Shown here: one piece after another, positions 63,996 through 64,000 of the stretch
Layout of the letters: each line of letters opens with the position of its first letter
Position numbering within the stretch: position 1 is the stretch's first letter
From: Cristatella mucedo
Taxonomy: Eukaryota; Bryozoa; Phylactolaemata; Cristatellidae
Direction of reading: 5' to 3'
DNA length: 64,000 bases
Assembly: GCA_009760855.2 (NCBI GenBank)
Contig: WPIO01000020.1
Coordinates: forward strand, 4,192,001-4,256,000
Notes under the pieces: model-generated
What the model was told of the DNA's origin: nothing
Seen by the model: the letters and a program-made list of their open reading frames with translations, nothing else
The model's database searches: none
Made by a program: the position numbers and the translations under genes

Positions 63996-64000
63996 GCTCC

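Overview
The window is nuclear DNA from an animal, most likely an invertebrate. The evidence is GT-AG introns, a five-exon animal O-glycosylation gene, CR1/L2-type LINEs, tRNA-derived SINEs, Ty3/gypsy and Ty1/copia elements, and long microsatellites. The retroelement mix and gene divergence would fit a lophotrochozoan or flatworm, but that placement is inference. I see no rRNA gene, no convincing functional tRNA gene, and nothing prokaryotic.

1-14 kb: a CpG-rich stretch (about 1-1560) lies upstream of a + strand C1GALT1-like gene (core 1 beta-1,3-galactosyltransferase). Its exons are 3387-3600, 4497-4685, 5697-5930, 9515-9771 and 13801-13956. They join in phase to 1050 nt, or 349 residues. 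Introns 3 and 4 are large, and intron 4 contains a decayed antisense LINE. 14-20 kb: LINE 3' ends, SINEs, a second CpG-rich patch (about 17.4-18.4 kb) and a 5'-truncated LINE whose RT active site has changed from YADD to YAAD.

21-41 kb: a graveyard of minus-strand LTR retrotransposons. At least four LTR families can be told apart (named here A to D). They comprise KRBA2-like gypsy fragments with LTR-C and LTR-D, an R2-like LINE fragment, a copia fragment, gypsy-A (bounded by LTR-A, with gag fused to mid-RT), and gypsy-B (LTR-gag-RT-RNaseH-IN-LTR, with a further gag remnant sharing one LTR).

41-53 kb: AT-richer DNA with LINE and SINE fragments, a perfect 56-bp-arm palindrome around a TA-rich loop, and a broken copy of the gene at 53.6 kb. 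53.6-55.0 kb: a minus-strand ORF for an unrecognised type I membrane protein, with a likely frameshift in an A8 run. 56.5-62.2 kb: two inverted copies of a roughly 0.55-kb sequence facing each other across 4.5 kb. 62-64 kb: a possible LTR-like sequence and a CpG-rich end with irregular repeats.

Three signals stand out. The first is a LINE family (here LINE-A) whose hairpin 3' tail is shared by a tRNA-derived SINE, which is the signature of a SINE-LINE partnership. The second is the orphan membrane-protein gene with its internally deleted paralogue. The third is the pair of inverted copies at 56.5 and 62.2 kb. Family names LINE-A/B, SINE-A/2 and LTR-A to D are labels used only in this report.
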